Source: Beijerinckiaceae bacterium
GTDB taxonomy: Bacteria; Pseudomonadota; Alphaproteobacteria; Rhizobiales; Beijerinckiaceae
NCBI GenBank assembly: GCA_947456505.1
Contig: CANGTC010000021.1
Location: forward strand, 1-34,102
DNA: 34,102 nucleotides
Direction: 5' to 3'
The notes under the pieces are model-generated. The model was not told the DNA's origin and searched no databases. It worked only from the letters and a program-made list of their open reading frames with translations. Within the stretch, counting starts at the first letter, position 1, and each line of letters starts with the position of its first letter. The translations under genes were made by a program, and so were the position numbers. This document shows, one piece after another, positions 32,282 through 34,102 of the stretch.

Positions 32282-32419
32282 GGGATAAGGCCCCCTGGCT
32301 TCGACAAAAAAAGACATTCAACATAATCTTGAGAAGAAGATAGAGCATAATCCGTGCATTGGCAAGCAGCGCCGTCTCGGCTAGAAGGCCCTCACTTCAA
32401 ATGAAGGCGAAGGCGTTCG

Positions 32420-32454
32420 GTTTTGGCCTCCAAGACCTTTTTCTGGGCCAAAAC
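32420..32454. promoter_or_regulatory. Spaced 9-bp inverted repeat upstream of the NTF2-like gene
   Basis: GTTTTGGCC (32420-32428) and GGCCAAAAC (32446-32454) are perfect complements 17 bases apart, 57 bases before the ATG at 32512. It could be a regulator site or an RNA hairpin in the leader. It also lies in the divergent region shared with the GtrB-like gene. Confidence 0.35.
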
Positions 32455-32511
32455 TGCTATCCACCTTGCTTGAAACTGCGATAAAGCCATCCGACAGACA
32501 GGGAGTCCCAC

Positions 32512-33111
32512 ATGGATCAAGAGCTTCTCGACCGCCTCACCATCAAGCAATTGGTGGATAACTGGGTCGTCTGGCGTGACGCCGGCCATTGGGATCGCTT
32601 CCGCACGGTCTGGCACGACGACGGGGTCATGCAGGCGACCTGGACCCAGGGCACTGCGGATGAATTCATCGCCATGAGCAAGGAAGGCTGGGCCAAGGGC
32701 GTTTCCATCCTCCATTTTCTTGGCGGCAATTCCATAGATCTGGCCGGGGATCGCGCGGTTTCCCAGACCAAGATGACCATCAGCCAGCGCGCCCGCGTGC
32801 ATGATGTGTTGGTGGACGTGGTCTGCACCGGGCGTTTCTATGACTTCATCGAACGCCGGAACGGCAAATGGGGCTTCGTGCTCCGCCAGCCCATTTATGA
32901 AAAGGATCGCATGGACCCCGTGGATCCCGCAGGCAAGGTGGAGCTCGATCAGACCCTGCTCATGAGCTTCCCTGAAGGCTATCGCCATCTCGCCTATCTC
33001 CAGTCCCAGATCGGCTACAAGATCAAGATGGACATGCCGGGCCTCAAGGGCGCTGCTGTGGAGGCGCTCTATAAGCGCGGAGCAAACTGGTTGGCTGGCG
33101 GCGCCCTCTGA
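32512..33111 (+). CDS. NTF2/SnoaL-like domain protein
   Basis: A 199-residue protein with a SnoaL-like alpha+beta barrel: the opening ELLDRLTIKQLVDNWVVWRDAGHWDRFRTVWHDDGVMQATW is the classic helical start with a WHDDG strand turn, followed by ILHFLGGNSIDLAGDRAVSQTKMTI and a final strand region GRFYDFIERRNGKWGFVLRQ. Members of this fold include polyketide cyclases, dehydratases, isomerases and the small subunits of aromatic oxygenases. The C-terminal 60 residues extend past the usual domain. AGGGAG precedes the ATG, and a terminator follows at 33143-33174, so it is monocistronic. Function is unknown. Confidence 0.85.
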   Translation: MDQELLDRLTIKQLVDNWVVWRDAGHWDRFRTVWHDDGVMQATWTQGTADEFIAMSKEGWAKGVSILHFLGGNSIDLAGDRAVSQTKMTISQRARVHDVLVDVVCTGRFYDFIERRNGKWGFVLRQPIYEKDRMDPVDPAGKVELDQTLLMSFPEGYRHLAYLQSQIGYKIKMDMPGLKGAAVEALYKRGANWLAGGAL

Positions 33112-33142
33112 GCGCCTGCGATCCAACTGGATCATTTTACGG

Positions 33143-33174
33143 AGGCCGGACGCCAAGGGCGATCCGGCCTTTTT
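33143..33174 (+). terminator. Rho-independent terminator after the NTF2-like gene
   Basis: Arms AGGCCGGA (33143-33150) and TCCGGCCT (33163-33170) with an inner CGCC/GGCG pair of the loop, followed by TTTTTG. It starts 31 bases past the stop codon. Confidence 0.85.
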
Positions 33175-33205
33175 GTTGACTGAGCCGGCACAGGGCAGCC
33201 CAAAG

Positions 33206-33245
33206 AAAAAGGGCCGCCGCATTGCTGCGACGGCCCTCTTTTTCC
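33206..33245 (-). terminator. Terminator of the TctAB-like gene (likely works both ways)
   Basis: Stem GGGCCG (33211-33216) / CGGCCC (33231-33236), extended inward by CGCA/TGCG. It is flanked by AAAAA on the left and TCTTTTT on the right, so both strands show a U tract. On the minus strand it follows the stop at 33252. Confidence 0.8.
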
Positions 33246-33251
33246 CTGCCC

Positions 33252-34102
33252 TCAGGCGCTCGGCATATGTTCTTTCCAGAACGGCCAGACGTCGCCGAGG
33301 AAAGAGCCCGGCCACGGGATGGCCAGCAGCCAGTCGAAAAGGAAGTAGATGAAGATGGTCATGAAGATGGCCATGGGCAGCGTGATGGTCCACGGCTCCT
33401 TCGCCTCGACGCGCATGAAAGCGATGACGAAGATCGGAACCGTAGGAATGAGGCCGATCAAAGCCATCGAGATCAGGAACAACACCATCCAACCGAAGAA
33501 GATGACGCCGCGCAGAACGATGGTGGAGGTCGGCAGATGGGTGATGTTGCTGCCGATATCCATATGCATCTTTTCTTCGGTCTCACCCTTGCGGGCCATC
33601 TCGGCCGAACGCGCCTTGTGCACGTCGCCCTTGAGAAGGTCGTTCAGCAGCGAGAGGGTGCAGAACAGGATCGCACCGCCGCCCACGATCATCGGAATGA
33701 TCCTGGCGTAGAAGTTCCAGGTCAGCGCCTCAGCCAGCATGACCGTGAAGATCACGAGCATGAAAGCGGGGAACAACTGGGACCAGGAGAACTTCGGCGC
33801 GTGGAAGTCCGAGAGCATGCCCTTCAAGCCGCCATGGGCCTTCACGTCCTGCAGGAAGGGACGCAGAAGCGATAGCAGGGCCATCACGAACATCACCACC
33901 ACGAGCGGACGCCACATCCACGAGACGCCGTAGCGCTGAATGGAGATGAACATGTAACGCTCGAGAATGCCGCCCAGGATGAAGCCCAGGACCAGCGGAG
34001 GACGCGGCCATTTGAAGTGCTTCATGGTCCAGGCGAAGACGCCGAAGAACAGCAGCGAATAGAGATCGCCCCACTGACGCTTGCCCTCGAAGGCGCCGAT
34101 AT
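33252..34102 (-). CDS. Tripartite tricarboxylate transporter permease: TctA C-terminus fused to a TctB-like domain (partial, runs off right edge)
   Basis: The frame stays open to the window end, giving 282 residues of a longer protein. The first visible part is the TctA C-terminus (IGAFEGKRQWGDLYSLLFFGVFAW, then FKWPRPPLVLGFILGGILERYMFIS), the conserved end of the large TTT membrane subunit. A further 200 residues follow with about four helices and an ARIIPMIVGGGAILF segment plus a C-terminal pair ending in FDWLLAIPWPG. This resembles TctB, the small subunit, joined through a charged linker (near KARSAEMARKGETEEK). TctA moves organic acids with sodium or proton coupling. The matching receptor is not visible next to it. 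Confidence 0.85.
   Translation of the reverse strand, partial: IGAFEGKRQWGDLYSLLFFGVFAWTMKHFKWPRPPLVLGFILGGILERYMFISIQRYGVSWMWRPLVVVMFVMALLSLLRPFLQDVKAHGGLKGMLSDFHAPKFSWSQLFPAFMLVIFTVMLAEALTWNFYARIIPMIVGGGAILFCTLSLLNDLLKGDVHKARSAEMARKGETEEKMHMDIGSNITHLPTSTIVLRGVIFFGWMVLFLISMALIGLIPTVPIFVIAFMRVEAKEPWTITLPMAIFMTIFIYFLFDWLLAIPWPGSFLGDVWPFWKEHMPSA

Noticed and set aside
32392-33492. Minus-strand frame of 366 codons across the NTF2-like gene and two terminators
   Set aside because: It runs through two strong hairpin terminators and opposite a recognisable gene, and has no family features.
1-34102. CRISPR arrays, tRNA or rRNA genes and prophage modules
   Set aside because: Looked for regular short repeats, conserved tRNA/rRNA segments and phage structural genes by eye and saw none.

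Overview
The window looks like accessory (catabolic and transport) chromosome of an alphaproteobacterium, probably a Hyphomicrobiales relative. The basis is high GC with G/C-rich third codon positions in genes, many ABC and TTT-type importers, NrtA-type receptors with a cysteine-rich leader, Bug/TctC receptors, LLM flavoenzymes, CSHase-like amidases and a lone receiver-domain regulator. I saw no rRNA, tRNA, CRISPR array or phage module.

Layout. (1) 1-147 is the end of an IS21-family element, with the first codons of istA on the minus strand. It cuts off the C-terminus of a Rieske aromatic oxygenase (143-1018, minus). Divergent from that gene are a Bug/TctC receptor and an ACMSD-type amidohydrolase (likely a decarboxylase). 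(2) 3547-11280 is the most interesting block: a TetR regulator divergent from an eight-gene plus-strand operon of OsmC, an acyl-CoA-dehydrogenase-fold flavoprotein, a two-domain rhodanese, a DsbA/HCCA-isomerase-like protein, a NrtA/B/D-like (CynABD-like) importer and cyanase (cynS), closed by a rho-independent terminator. Two matching TetR-type operators lie in the divergent promoter. (3) 11474-12841 holds a GlcG/HbpS-like secreted protein and a secreted dienelactone-hydrolase-like protein. (4) 13261-20657 is a ferric-type ABC importer (fused permease, ATPase, receptor) split by a minus-strand esterase and a truncated LLM monooxygenase fragment, then a minus-strand alpha/beta hydrolase + LLM monooxygenase pair. 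(5) 20892-22200 has a lone response regulator, an AT-richer stretch with no convincing gene, and a 66-residue winged-helix-like protein with its own promoter-like sequence and terminator. (6) 22502-24111 is an ABC-2 exporter pair. (7) 24377-29727 is a SsuBCA/TauABC-like importer followed by two tandem isochorismatase-fold amidases and a LysR regulator. (8) 29754-32281 is a minus-strand pair: GtrB-like glycosyltransferase and a polytopic GT-C-like protein. (9) 32512-33111 is an NTF2/SnoaL-like protein. (10) From 33252 to the right edge is the C-terminal part of a TctA permease apparently fused to a TctB-like domain.

Working together: region 2 suggests import of a small anion and enzymatic release of cyanate, which cyanase turns to ammonia and CO2. 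The rhodanese, OsmC, DsbA-like and flavoprotein genes suggest a sulfur-bearing precursor such as thiocyanate or an organic thiocyanate. Region 7 suggests uptake and hydrolysis of a carbamoyl or amide compound. Both would supply nitrogen. These pathway ideas are inference; family assignments rest on motifs read directly from the translations.
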